In this document: positions 55,782 to 64,000 of the stretch, piece by piece
Layout: each line of letters starts with the position of its first letter
How positions within the stretch are numbered: the first letter of the stretch is position 1
From: Stentor roeselii
Lineage: Eukaryota > Ciliophora > Heterotrichea > Heterotrichida > Stentoridae
DNA: 64,000 nucleotides
Direction: 5' to 3'
Assembly (NCBI GenBank): GCA_006503475.1
Contig: RSEH01000005.1
Span: 205,317 to 269,316 of the forward strand
Notes under the pieces: model-generated
The model's database searches: none
What the model saw: the letters and a program-made list of their open reading frames with translations, nothing else
Told to the model about the DNA's origin: nothing
Position numbers and translations under genes: made by a program

Positions 55782-58700
55782 CTAAATAACTAATAAAATA
55801 GCTAGAGCCAAAGCGAATAAATTTCTTGAAAGACTCGAGTAATTTTTATCATCAAATTTCAAATAAGTCACCTCAGTGCTAATCACTTTAGAACATTTTG
55901 GAATCCCTGGATACTCATTGCAAATAATACAACTAAATTGAAAGTAACCATAATCATCAAATACGTTAGTAAAATTCCAATTTAGATAGTCCGCTTTTTT
56001 CTCGAAAACACTTTTTTTTCTATTAATAATTCCATCATCTTGAAATCCATTCACATAAACTTCTTTGATTGTGGCTTTAGACTCATTGCTAGTTTTAACA
56101 GTGCAAAAAATTGTACCATTGATAGAAGATTGAAATTCAAGGACCAAAAACTCTTCAGTTTCATCCCAGGACTTTTTGGTGAATGATGGTTCTGGGTAAT
56201 CATCAGCGCTGATTTCGCTTAATTTAATTTCACTGCCAAATATATCTTTTAAGGATTTTTCGTTTAAGTTGATTATTTCTTTTGGGGATAATTTTGAAAA
56301 AGGATTGGCATAAAAGGTTAAAGTGATAGAGTCTTTAAGCACTCGTTTTTTAGATGATTCTTCACTCAGGAAACACAAATTGACTTCTAAGGCTATCGCT
56401 ATTGTTTCTTGAGAAGTGCAGGAATATTTTTCAGCCGATTCAATAGTTAGTATAGCATGAGAAGGAAGTTGATTGGTCATTACTTCTAAAAAATCATAAT
56501 TTATATTTTTGCTTAGTTCTTCATAAGCAAAAATAAATTGATAATTTGAGTTTGGAAATAAGCAATTAAATGATGCGATAAAGCCACTTCCTTCATTAAT
56601 GAAACTTTTACCATATATGGAAATTTTGGTCGCTATATCCATCAGATTAGCAACTACTTCATTGTAGTTTTCGAAATTGTTAATAGCATTTAAATATTCG
56701 TTAATGATATCCTCAGTATATTCATCTGGAGTTGAATAATAATAATTTTCATAATTTAAGCTTTCGAAAGTTATATTATTTTTTTCAACCATTTCACTAG
56801 AAAATAAAGCCCAAGAAATCACTCCTCCAATCATTGCTTCATAATGAACATCAAAGCCAAAATGAGTTAAATTTTCTATAGTAACTAAAAAGTTAGAATT
56901 ATTTTGAGAATAATCATAATCTTCATTTAAAATGATACTAAATGATAATTCACTATTATCAATTAAATAAGATTGGTAGCCGTAATTTATTCTGGAATAT
57001 ATTTCATAAGTTTCATAATGGTAGCAAATTTCACATGAAACAAAAAAGAAGCTTTCATTGTAATTTTTATTTATAATAACAGGGTTGGGGTTTGTATATA
57101 TATATGCATTTTCAGAGGAAAAATATATTTCAAGATCCCCTTGTACAGTTATCATAAGATCATCTTGATCGAGGTAAACTCTTATTGGAGAGCTGTAATA
57201 ATATTCAGGAAATTCAAATATATTTCGTTCTAATGAAAGCTTAACAGTAATTTGAGCAACTTGAATAAAAGTAATTTTTGGTTCCTGATATTCATATTTT
57301 ATGCAGCTGAAATAATCGGAATACTTAATTTTCCACACAATTTTATAAAGACCACTTGGTATATAATGTGGAACTGATATGTAAAATTCTACTTTAGGGT
57401 TAGCGTAGCTTAGAAAATAAGTGCCATCATCACTTAATTCAAAATGTGTTGAGTTATTTTCGTCATCAAGTTCCGATGCAACAAGCATCAAGTTAAAAGC
57501 CTCAACCTTTCCATTTTCAGTCTCTATAATAAAAGGTCCATTTTTGAACCCTGAGTAAGCAGCAATAAATTTTCCTCCATTAACAATAACATATGGATCA
57601 TTCGAAACTGATGCATCTTTTTCATTAAAACTAACAAAAGCTGCATTTAAATTTCCAGTAGAAATTGAAATAATATCACTATAAGTACTAGATAAGTAGA
57701 GTTCGAATGATTTACTAGTCAAATCAAAACTATTTGATTCATAAACCCAACTGTTTCGAATGAATCCTGAATCAGGGATTGGAAGATTGTATAATGTAAC
57801 AATCATCCAATCAGGATTTTCCGAAATTGTGGTTCTACCAAAATCCAAATATATTTTGTTGTCAAAAACCTTACAATCAAGAAATTTCTGTGACTCTGTG
57901 CTTAAATCTGTAGTTCCAGAACATTGTACTGTTTTTAACAATTTCATGTCGAAAGATTCAGGAATACTAAAAATAATATCTAAATTATCCCAAATACTAT
58001 CAGGTATTTTCTCAAAATTATCATTGAACTTCACCCATAACTTTATAATGCACTCTACTCCTGATTCAATCATTTGAGTGTGATACAAATCAATAGCAGT
58101 TAAATAATTTTCATCAAACTGAACTATCGATGAGTAATGTGGCTGAAAAAGGAATTTTCCATTACTATCAGTAATATAAAGATTAAACCAGGCATCATTA
58201 AGTCCATTATTCAATAAAATTTCAAAAGTTATCAGTTCCCCAGCTTTGACCTTGCCATTATGTTTGCAATGAATAGTCCACTGTGATACATAACAAATAG
58301 TAATTTGGCTTTCTTTATTCCTATAATTGAGCAGAGGATAATCAAAATTTTGAAGTCTTACAGCAGGTCCAGGAATAGACTGAAGGGAACCTCGCACTTC
58401 TAGATTGATCCAAAATCCTTCAGAAAAACTTTGACTGACTAGTAACTCAAAACTATACCATGATGGAAATCCAGGAGTTTTCAATTCAGGGTAAAATTCA
58501 AAAGAATCAATCACAAGTTCAGGAGAATTCTTGACTTCATATTTTTGGTCGGCCGCGTTTGTTTTGGTATCTTTTATGATGACAGTCATATCAAAATCAT
58601 CACTGATCACTGTCACCAGAACAGGACTCAAGTCCGATGTATTCTTTTCAACAGTCAGACAATTCCTAAGAAAAACATTAAAATTTTGGTCTTTTTGAAT

Positions 58701-61700
58701 TTCTTTTGCAATAAAAAAACTCAAAACTCCATCAGCTATGGAAGCTAAACTAAAAGAGTGGCTAGTCCACAGGTTTTCTTGAAGTGAAATTTTATCGTAA
58801 AAGTTTCCTTCAATAAGCACATTCGACTTGGCAGGAATCGTGCAATTTGTTTTGAAAGTCAGGAAAAATGAGGCATCTTTCGTGCCCAGAACGTTTGGAT
58901 AGACCCATGTCGTTGCTTTGGATACACCTTGCGTTGCGGAGAATGAATCTTTTGGGTAGGTGGTTGTCTCGTTTCCTGGGTTTATCCAGCGGAGGTAAAC
59001 TTTAGAGCTTTTATATATATTTATGCTCGAGAAACCTTGGAAGGGTGAGTTTGTGCCTGCCACTGGACGAGGCACATTGGAAATTAGGACTGAGAATGTG
59101 GTACTTGGCGAGATTTTATCTTTTGTTTCAGATGATGTCCATATCCCGGATGATATTGTTCCTTTGAGAATTGTTGTACCTGCCTTTACTGTCCAATCTT
59201 TATTTTGAGTCGATTTCCATTTATCAAGAGTAATAGAAACAATCGATCCAGCACTAACAGCTATAGAAGTTTTAAACTCAATTTTCACATCAGTAGTTCT
59301 CAAATTATAAACAAAATTCGAAATATTGGCAGGTGAATAATTCATAACACTAATCAATTCAGGATTAACCAGAACTGATGCTTGAAGCGTAGTACAACTT
59401 GAATTTGAAAAGTTATCAGCATATGTAAAAGCAAAGTAATACTTCTGGTTCTCCTGAACTTTAATCTCTCTCCAAGTTGTGACAGCCAAAACTTCCAACG
59501 ATGTCTTTGTCGCTGTTTCATTAACAGTTCCAAAGTTATCTTTGAAGTAAACATTATATGGAAATTCATTATTCAATGAAGATATTGAAACGAATCTTGA
59601 GTCTTTTGTGCTGAATCCACTTGGAAGGATTAAAATCGCTGAATAAGCCGCAGAAAGGTACTGACCGTCTGAGTTCAGGTCATACTGTACTGCGGATTTA
59701 AGAGTTATGTTGAGTTGGACTTCTGAAGTGACTTTTGAAGAAATTTCTGTTATGGATGGTGAACCGATCCCTGAATAATCTGCGGAAGTTGTTGCTATTG
59801 AGGTTCCAGTCGCGCTGAATATTATGAAAGAAGATTCTATAGACTTAACGTTGGCTTTTATGTAGATGTTTACTGTTAGCTTTGAGGAAAGAGTCAATTT
59901 AGGAAGAGGCAAAATGATTGAGACTTTCTCTGATGATAAGGAGAGTTCACTGTTTTGAAAAAGCGTCCCATTTGAAGATACTTTAAGGTTCTGATTCGTT
60001 GAAGGGAATGAGTCTCCGTGATTTAAACCAAATATAGTGAATAGGTTAAGATATGATGTACCATTGAAAAATTCGTATATTGTTGTTAAAGAGGTATCTG
60101 AAGGTGTTGTCCATTCAATAGTATCATAATTAACCTTTACAGGACTACCATCAGCCAGTAAGTTTTTACACAGTAAATCAACAGTCGAATTTAGTTTCCT
60201 ACTTTTAAATGAAAGTAAAGAAGTTCCATAATAGTAATTAGTAGAATTTTTTATCTTTATAATTGCTTCTAATGGTTTTTGGTTAGGAAATAACGGAGTA
60301 AACATTTTCCTGGGGGTATCTTTAGTTCCACCACCGATATATAGAATCACTGGCTTTCCCTGATAAGAAGAAGCCATGATAGTGAAAGTAATTTTTCCGT
60401 TATCAACTGTTACTATTCCTTCAATTGACTTAGAGTCAGAGACAGTAGTAGATTTGAATCCAGCCACTGCAGTGTCATTGTAGCTAATTCCCCACAAAGT
60501 GGGGTACATAACAATCCGATTTTGAAGAGCCGATAACCCAGCAATGCAGGGCATATAAATATTAATCACAGTCTCATTCAGTAGAGTTATTTTAGGAGTG
60601 AATGTAATAACCATTCCAAAATCACCGGCTGAGCTTATATCAGTCACTTGATTTATTGAGTTTTGTGCTTCGACCAGCCAAATATTCGCACTGGTTAGAA
60701 GATTATCAGGAGAAATTACAATATCATAAAGAAATTCGCTATTAATCCCAGTGATGACAGAAGAACTATTCATATATATTGAAATGGAGCCGTTGATGAA
60801 GGTTTTGGTTGTACTGATCGTCAAGTAGTTCACGATTGTGATCAAAGACCCTTCAGGAATACCTTCGTTTGTGTTGGAGGTCACGATTACTTGAGTGCTT
60901 GAGTTCACTTTAGTTGTCACGTTTGCGTCACTTGACCAGAAAAGCATCGGGTTGGCTTGTAGCTTAGTTGTTCCTCCTACACCTGCAGCTGAAAATGTTC
61001 CCGTATAGACTCCGAAATTATTTACTGTGACTCCATTGTAGTTCACAACTATTTTTCCTTCCGCGGGGATGAACATATTGATTTTGAATGTTAAATTCCA
61101 GTATGTGCTCAGACCGTTTAGTATCATTGAGTTCGATTCGAAAGCATCCTGGTTCAAAGGGAACCAAATTATGACTTCACTATTGTAATAATCGTTGTTA
61201 AGTGAGAGTCCATTTCCAAAACACCTACCAATTAGAGCATTAGTTCCATATCTCCTAGCTTCTATAATCCAAGAAAGACTCTCCGACCTTAAATTAGAAC
61301 TTTGAAGAGTTAGAATCTCAAACTTGAAATATTTACTATAAAATTGAAAGCTTTCTTCTTTAAACCCAAACAAATAAACAGCAGTAACATATTGATCGCT
61401 ATTATACTCAAAATAAGTTTTCATCTTGTAAGTTTCGTCAGATTCAAGCTCGATATAAGCATTCAAATTTTCAATAAAAATCGGTCTTTTGGGTATCAAA
61501 ACAAAGTAATCATTTTGAAAAATAATTTCATCCCTCAAATTCACAAACATAATCAAAGTAACTGTTTCTTTTGTATTAGAATTCAAGGTGTAATCCTCTA
61601 ATTCAATCTGCATAGTGTATTCCCTTGATAGCTCTGAATCTGGCCAAAGTCCTATGAACCCAGCATTACTATCCCGAGCGAGAATCTGGCCTGAAGGGGA

Positions 61701-62054
61701 TTCGGCTATAATGAAATCGATCGGGCCAAATACTAAATTCGAGTCACTTGATGAAAATATGCATGGACAAGAGGCTTTCCAGTCGTGATCTCCTGAGAAA
61801 CGATTGAGAGAACAGTCGGAATATGTAACATTTCGCGGGATCTTCAGACCTGCGTAGTAACCTGAAAGGTCTTCAACCACGTCTTCTAGGCTGAAGTAAA
61901 AATAAACGATTGACGCTGAATTTACGAAGTTCGAGTCCAGCTCGAATCTACTTCGCACCCAGGTCTTTGGCCAGCTTATCTGCAGAGGCCCTGAATTAAT
62001 TTCGAAGCTTTCTAACCCCAAGGAGACCCTAAACAGCAAAAGAGTTACCAACAT
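55782..62054 (-). CDS. giant secreted, probably GPI-anchored surface protein
   Basis: 2,090 residues, the largest frame here and the last gene before the telomere. Signal peptide MLVTLLLFRVSLGLESFEIN and a C-terminal hydrophobic end (NYSSLSRNLFALALAILLVI) with no cytosolic tail, the arrangement of a GPI-anchor signal. Between them are many Ser/Thr/Asn-rich beta-type modules (repeated I-x-I-x-x-P and T-x-T-x-x-x-I-x-I patterns) and plentiful N-x-S/T sites; no membrane segment and few Cys. A Tyr/Asn-rich stretch is near 1,690-1,830. I cannot name a family. Surface coat or antigen-type protein is the natural reading for a single-anchor protein of this size; the subtelomeric position fits. Function is inference. 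Confidence 0.8.
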   Translation of the reverse strand: MLVTLLLFRVSLGLESFEINSGPLQISWPKTWVRSRFELDSNFVNSASIVYFYFSLEDVVEDLSGYYAGLKIPRNVTYSDCSLNRFSGDHDWKASCPCIFSSSDSNLVFGPIDFIIAESPSGQILARDSNAGFIGLWPDSELSREYTMQIELEDYTLNSNTKETVTLIMFVNLRDEIIFQNDYFVLIPKRPIFIENLNAYIELESDETYKMKTYFEYNSDQYVTAVYLFGFKEESFQFYSKYFKFEILTLQSSNLRSESLSWIIEARRYGTNALIGRCFGNGLSLNNDYYNSEVIIWFPLNQDAFESNSMILNGLSTYWNLTFKINMFIPAEGKIVVNYNGVTVNNFGVYTGTFSAAGVGGTTKLQANPMLFWSSDANVTTKVNSSTQVIVTSNTNEGIPEGSLITIVNYLTISTTKTFINGSISIYMNSSSVITGINSEFLYDIVISPDNLLTSANIWLVEAQNSINQVTDISSAGDFGMVITFTPKITLLNETVINIYMPCIAGLSALQNRIVMYPTLWGISYNDTAVAGFKSTTVSDSKSIEGIVTVDNGKITFTIMASSYQGKPVILYIGGGTKDTPRKMFTPLFPNQKPLEAIIKIKNSTNYYYGTSLLSFKSRKLNSTVDLLCKNLLADGSPVKVNYDTIEWTTPSDTSLTTIYEFFNGTSYLNLFTIFGLNHGDSFPSTNQNLKVSSNGTLFQNSELSLSSEKVSIILPLPKLTLSSKLTVNIYIKANVKSIESSFIIFSATGTSIATTSADYSGIGSPSITEISSKVTSEVQLNITLKSAVQYDLNSDGQYLSAAYSAILILPSGFSTKDSRFVSISSLNNEFPYNVYFKDNFGTVNETATKTSLEVLAVTTWREIKVQENQKYYFAFTYADNFSNSSCTTLQASVLVNPELISVMNYSPANISNFVYNLRTTDVKIEFKTSIAVSAGSIVSITLDKWKSTQNKDWTVKAGTTILKGTISSGIWTSSETKDKISPSTTFSVLISNVPRPVAGTNSPFQGFSSINIYKSSKVYLRWINPGNETTTYPKDSFSATQGVSKATTWVYPNVLGTKDASFFLTFKTNCTIPAKSNVLIEGNFYDKISLQENLWTSHSFSLASIADGVLSFFIAKEIQKDQNFNVFLRNCLTVEKNTSDLSPVLVTVISDDFDMTVIIKDTKTNAADQKYEVKNSPELVIDSFEFYPELKTPGFPSWYSFELLVSQSFSEGFWINLEVRGSLQSIPGPAVRLQNFDYPLLNYRNKESQITICYVSQWTIHCKHNGKVKAGELITFEILLNNGLNDAWFNLYITDSNGKFLFQPHYSSIVQFDENYLTAIDLYHTQMIESGVECIIKLWVKFNDNFEKIPDSIWDNLDIIFSIPESFDMKLLKTVQCSGTTDLSTESQKFLDCKVFDNKIYLDFGRTTISENPDWMIVTLYNLPIPDSGFIRNSWVYESNSFDLTSKSFELYLSSTYSDIISISTGNLNAAFVSFNEKDASVSNDPYVIVNGGKFIAAYSGFKNGPFIIETENGKVEAFNLMLVASELDDENNSTHFELSDDGTYFLSYANPKVEFYISVPHYIPSGLYKIVWKIKYSDYFSCIKYEYQEPKITFIQVAQITVKLSLERNIFEFPEYYYSSPIRVYLDQDDLMITVQGDLEIYFSSENAYIYTNPNPVIINKNYNESFFFVSCEICYHYETYEIYSRINYGYQSYLIDNSELSFSIILNEDYDYSQNNSNFLVTIENLTHFGFDVHYEAMIGGVISWALFSSEMVEKNNITFESLNYENYYYSTPDEYTEDIINEYLNAINNFENYNEVVANLMDIATKISIYGKSFINEGSGFIASFNCLFPNSNYQFIFAYEELSKNINYDFLEVMTNQLPSHAILTIESAEKYSCTSQETIAIALEVNLCFLSEESSKKRVLKDSITLTFYANPFSKLSPKEIINLNEKSLKDIFGSEIKLSEISADDYPEPSFTKKSWDETEEFLVLEFQSSINGTIFCTVKTSNESKATIKEVYVNGFQDDGIINRKKSVFEKKADYLNWNFTNVFDDYGYFQFSCIICNEYPGIPKCSKVISTEVTYLKFDDKNYSSLSRNLFALALAILLVI

Positions 62055-63925
62055 TTATAGGATTAATATATTCTATATTTTTCATATTTTGCGAGATAAA
62101 TTATTTTGGAAATGGGAATTTTGTCTTAGGTCTAGATTAAGGAAATTTGATATATTTATTTTTTAGAACTTCTGATTGTTAAAAGACTTTTAAGTTTTAG
62201 TAAAGAGTTATGTGTATATTTTTTTTACTGTATGCTTAACTTAGCTAATTTGAATAAAATTTCCTCTTATAATAATTTGATTTCAAATTTTTTGAATCGT
62301 ATCATTAATTTTATAAAATTCAGTTCAATTAGATGGATTTGTGATAAAATAATTAATTAAAAAACTAACTTCTAAAAATTTTCAACTCAAGTATTTTTAT
62401 GGTCCGAGTTGAGAACAGTAAGTGGTTTTCTAAAAACTTTGCTAATCTATTGAACAATATATCTTAAAAGAATTGAATCAAAGAGAAATCTGAACTAAGA
62501 AAGATTATATAGACTGAAATTATATATAGAGGTTCGAACTAGATTAATATGTAATAAATGATCTGGTTGTGATGAATTATATCTTATAAAGTAATTTTTA
62601 CTGGTAATCAACATGAATACTTCGAATTATAAACAACTGGCATCCTTAAACTTTATGGGCTCCAGCAAGGCATTGATATTATTGCATATTGTCCGAAGTT
62701 TATCAAAGTAACCTTGAATTCCCCAATAATTCCCCAAGAATATGAACATTTCCAACACTTAACATATCCAGAGATATCGTACCTAACGAATTTAAAATTA
62801 TATATCCCAACAAATGCCCTATATGAACATAGAATCAACTTTTGTAATGATTAAATCCTTATGAACAACGAAAGTAACTTCAATAGGTTCTACAGCAACG
62901 AAAGTTGATTGATGGAGTTTGGAATTTGTAAGATAAGACCTGATAAACTAATGCAAGACCATGGCTCAGCCATCAGCACATTTCGAAAGTTATTCTCTAT
63001 CATCACCGTTGAAAGATACACAAAAGTAAAGAGGAAATCAGGTTGCTTTATGAATCCCCGGCCTTCCTCGGGTGTACCTTTACATCCACGAGGGTTTATG
63101 TCACACTATAAAATATATTGAGGCAAAAGGGCAATATTCATCCGCCCATGGATGAGATGAGACTCTATCGATCAGCGATTCAGTTGCTGCAAGGCTTTCA
63201 TTCCCATGGTCATTGACTCTGATTCAGTGGATAAAGATAACGATTTGCATTCTTGAATCGAAGCTCTTAGGTGCAGTGAAGTGGTTCAGAAGAGAACTCC
63301 AGTTAAATTCAAGTTAGTTTCTTCCTGAATCAACGAACTGGACATTAGTTAACTGGCTTATCCTACTATCGTTGAAACCCAACCAGTCTTATGATGACTT
63401 CCATTATAATTAAGCTGAGTTATCTAGCTCGTAAGTGATTGAGAGGCAACTTCTTCTGTATCGTTTAGGATTATTTTGAGCACTAAATCAGAAATGTTAC
63501 CTGACTTTTCACTGTGTTTCTAATCGCTAAAGGATTTTTAATTCTTGGTTTTATAGTTTTTGATCAAAAAACTTTAAAAGAGTTGCTAATATTAGTCCTT
63601 TCTTTGTTTATATAATAGATACTTGCACTAAACTTTAGAGGGCATATATTGGATAACAAAAATTTCACAAAACTTCAGAAAAATGATCCAATCTAATTCT
63701 AAATTTTAAAATATTTGAGCATTGAATTGGCTATATTGGGTCTTTTTGAATCCTATTTAGCATGTACCCTTCCTGTAATAACACTTAGATTAGCAAAACT
63801 TTTTTTAATATAAAATGCATAAATGAAAATCCTTGTTGAGTACATCATTTTTTTCTAGAGTTATATAATTTTATTTAATACTGACTAATATTATTTAATA
63901 CTATTTGTTCAATTACAAAATTGAT
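62055..63925. other. subtelomeric spacer with decayed coding-like island
   Basis: AT-rich except 62630-63480, where base composition and codon-like texture resemble coding DNA but stops are frequent. The best stretch is an open frame at 62633-62854 (+ strand) without ATG, reading LYGLQQGIDIIAYCPKFIKV and on to INFCND. It looks like an exon or pseudogene fragment. No transposase or reverse transcriptase motif seen. No intact gene found. Confidence 0.5.
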
Positions 63926-64000
63926 GGTGTTAGGGTGTTAGGGTGTTAGGGTGTTAGGGTGTTAGGGTGTTAGGGTGTTAGGGTGTTAGGGTGTTAGGGT
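63926..64000 (+). repeat. telomere, (GGTGTTAG)n
   Basis: About 9.4 perfect 8-nt units run to the window edge, G-rich strand toward the end, so this is a real chromosome terminus. The complement, CCCTAACA, is the repeat I recall for the heterotrichs Stentor and Blepharisma and differs from Tetrahymena (CCCCAA) and Oxytricha (CCCCAAAA). Confidence 0.98.

Noticed and set aside
1-64000. CRISPR arrays, bacterial operons or prophage
   Set aside because: Spliceosomal introns, a telomere and eukaryotic gene families throughout; tight gene spacing alone is not evidence for a prokaryote.

Overview
This is one end of a macronuclear chromosome from a heterotrich ciliate, most probably a Stentor. Three things in the sequence say so. 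(1) The right edge (63926-64000) is an uninterrupted array of an 8-nt GGTGTTAG unit (CCCTAACA on the other strand), the heterotrich-type telomere repeat. (2) Six spliceosomal introns can be recognised and each is exactly 15 nt, with GT at the 5' end, AG at the 3' end and an A at intron position 10. (3) The genetic code looks standard: TAA, TAG and TGA all end long, otherwise intact genes (TGA ends the SPAG17-like gene and the gene at 13095), and tryptophan is TGG. That favours Stentor over Blepharisma, which reassigns TGA. Genes are mostly intronless, lie on both strands and are packed 0 to 60 bp apart in many places. All functional calls come from motifs and remembered family sequences; no search was run. 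|| Layout. 1-10 kb: the start of an AP-4 epsilon adaptin gene (cut by the window edge), a coiled-coil protein, the NatC acetyltransferase NAA30, two spliced genes that no simple reading frame reveals (a basic protein and a C3HC4 RING protein) and a coiled-coil protein with a GAS2/GAR-like end. 9-22 kb, minus strand: a CEP83-like distal-appendage protein, a TPR protein behind a 108-bp tandem duplication, two structural or unknown proteins, an odd tRNA-like gene, an unknown protein, an FG nucleoporin of the Nup58/Nup49 type, a GRAB-domain golgin and ribosomal protein eL18. 22-33 kb: a GPR180/TMEM145-type membrane protein, an ING-family PHD protein (spliced), the selenocysteine elongation factor eEFSec, an RNA-dependent RNA polymerase 13 bp behind it, an unusual kinase, a second GAR-like protein and a CXC/CRC-domain protein. 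33-46 kb: an EF-hand protein, a gene broken in a 12-nt coding repeat, one very large surface protein (LNR repeats, beta-helix, Cys-rich region, many membrane segments) assembled over a 15-nt intron, a tight minus-strand cluster (RNPC3-like RRM protein, RAP-domain protein, a 97-residue spliced protein), a small basic protein and a RING protein. 46-54 kb: a TPR-like protein divergent from an LRR plus dual cyclic-nucleotide-binding protein, followed by a SPAG17/PF6-like axonemal protein. 55-64 kb: a 2,090-residue secreted, probably GPI-anchored protein, about 1.9 kb of AT-rich subtelomere and the telomere. || Themes. Many genes serve cilia and the cortex (CEP83, SPAG17, two GAR-like proteins, coiled-coil proteins), vesicle traffic (AP-4 epsilon, GRAB golgin) or RNA biology (eEFSec, RNA-dependent RNA polymerase, RNPC3-like, RAP, eL18). 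They look like independent eukaryotic genes, although several same-strand neighbours are so close that their transcripts must overlap. Spacers show a consistent strand asymmetry: the sense strand is C/A-rich before start codons and G/T-rich after stop codons.
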